From: Pleurocapsa sp. CCALA 161
GTDB lineage: Bacteria; Cyanobacteriota; Cyanobacteriia; Cyanobacteriales; Xenococcaceae
Direction: 5' to 3'
Assembly (NCBI RefSeq): GCF_003003995.1
Contig: NZ_PVWF01000024.1
Coordinates: forward strand, 1 to 52,112
Length of the DNA stretch: 52,112 nucleotides
The notes beneath the pieces were generated by a model. The model searched no databases, was not told where the DNA came from, and worked only from the letters and a program-made list of their open reading frames with translations. The stretch's first letter is position 1, and each line of letters opens with the position of its first letter. Of this stretch, positions 52,072-52,112 are shown piece after piece. Position numbers and translations under genes: made by a program.

Positions 52072-52112
52072 GGTAAATGCGCGGTTGAGAGGGATTCGTC
52101 CCCCGCAAACGC

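Noticed and set aside
52072-52112. Start of an rRNA or tRNA gene after the strong promoter
   Set aside because: Only 41 bp remain and they match no tRNA or rRNA 5' end that I recognise.

Overview
The window comes from a cyanobacterium. The HIP1 octamer GCGATCGC recurs through almost all of it. It also carries petN (a cytochrome b6f subunit), a ThiO-ThiG fusion, DUF3727, UPF0182 and GlcE proteins typical of cyanobacteria, and clusters of heptanucleotide tandem repeats. The genus cannot be fixed from sequence alone; the gene set would suit a unicellular or baeocystous lineage. No rRNA, tRNA, CRISPR array, transposase or phage gene was found.

Layout. 1-9.3 kb: a large UPF0182 membrane protein, then a same-strand cell-surface glycan block (two GT2 glycosyltransferases, a PAPS-type sulfotransferase, a flippase-like membrane protein and a polytopic membrane protein). 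9.3-12.0 kb: four minus-strand genes (YraN, a PPOX-type flavoprotein, a YdjM-like membrane protein, a YdcF protein) with a long heptamer repeat. 12.3-21.3 kb: housekeeping genes aspS, DUF3727, mltG, a CbiQ/EcfT-type permease, a thioredoxin, a TrpE/PabB-type chorismate enzyme and dprA, plus petN and a tiny gene directly behind it on the other strand. 21.5-26.2 kb: an orphan TpsB transporter, a hexose-6-phosphate mutarotase, purS-purQ and a zur-like regulator. 26.3-31.2 kb: a methyltransferase, an AT-rich cytosine methyltransferase/SacI-like endonuclease fusion, a small membrane protein and cysS. 31.5-37.9 kb: an SSB, then GT39, GT4, a priming sugar transferase, Gmd and Fcl, which form a fucose-containing polysaccharide module. 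38-44 kb: small membrane and lipoprotein genes, thiO-thiG, corA and a class B penicillin-binding protein 2. 44.3-46.7 kb: a CHAD protein, its short partner and a basic small protein. 46.7-50.0 kb: TRAP permease genes without a binding protein, next to glcE. 50.4-52.1 kb: a GNAT acetyltransferase, nadC and a strong outward promoter at the right edge.

How the genes work together. Two polysaccharide modules (3.5-9.3 and 31.9-37.9 kb) could jointly supply a sulfated, fucose-containing surface glycan. mltG and the penicillin-binding protein 2 serve peptidoglycan. purS and purQ form two parts of FGAM synthetase. glcE and the TRAP genes may link glycolate oxidation to organic-acid uptake.

The most unusual signal is a recurring architecture. 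The 3' tails of minus-strand genes (cysS, nadC, and the basic 86-residue gene) are present a second time, degraded, in direct orientation and downstream of the intact gene, with one or two foreign-looking genes between the copies. A fourth tail, from the methyltransferase at 26.3 kb, is duplicated next to the restriction-modification fusion. This looks like repeated cargo insertion at gene 3' ends with target duplication, although no recombinase is visible. A palindromic repeat element has also been exapted as the linker of the ThiO-ThiG fusion.
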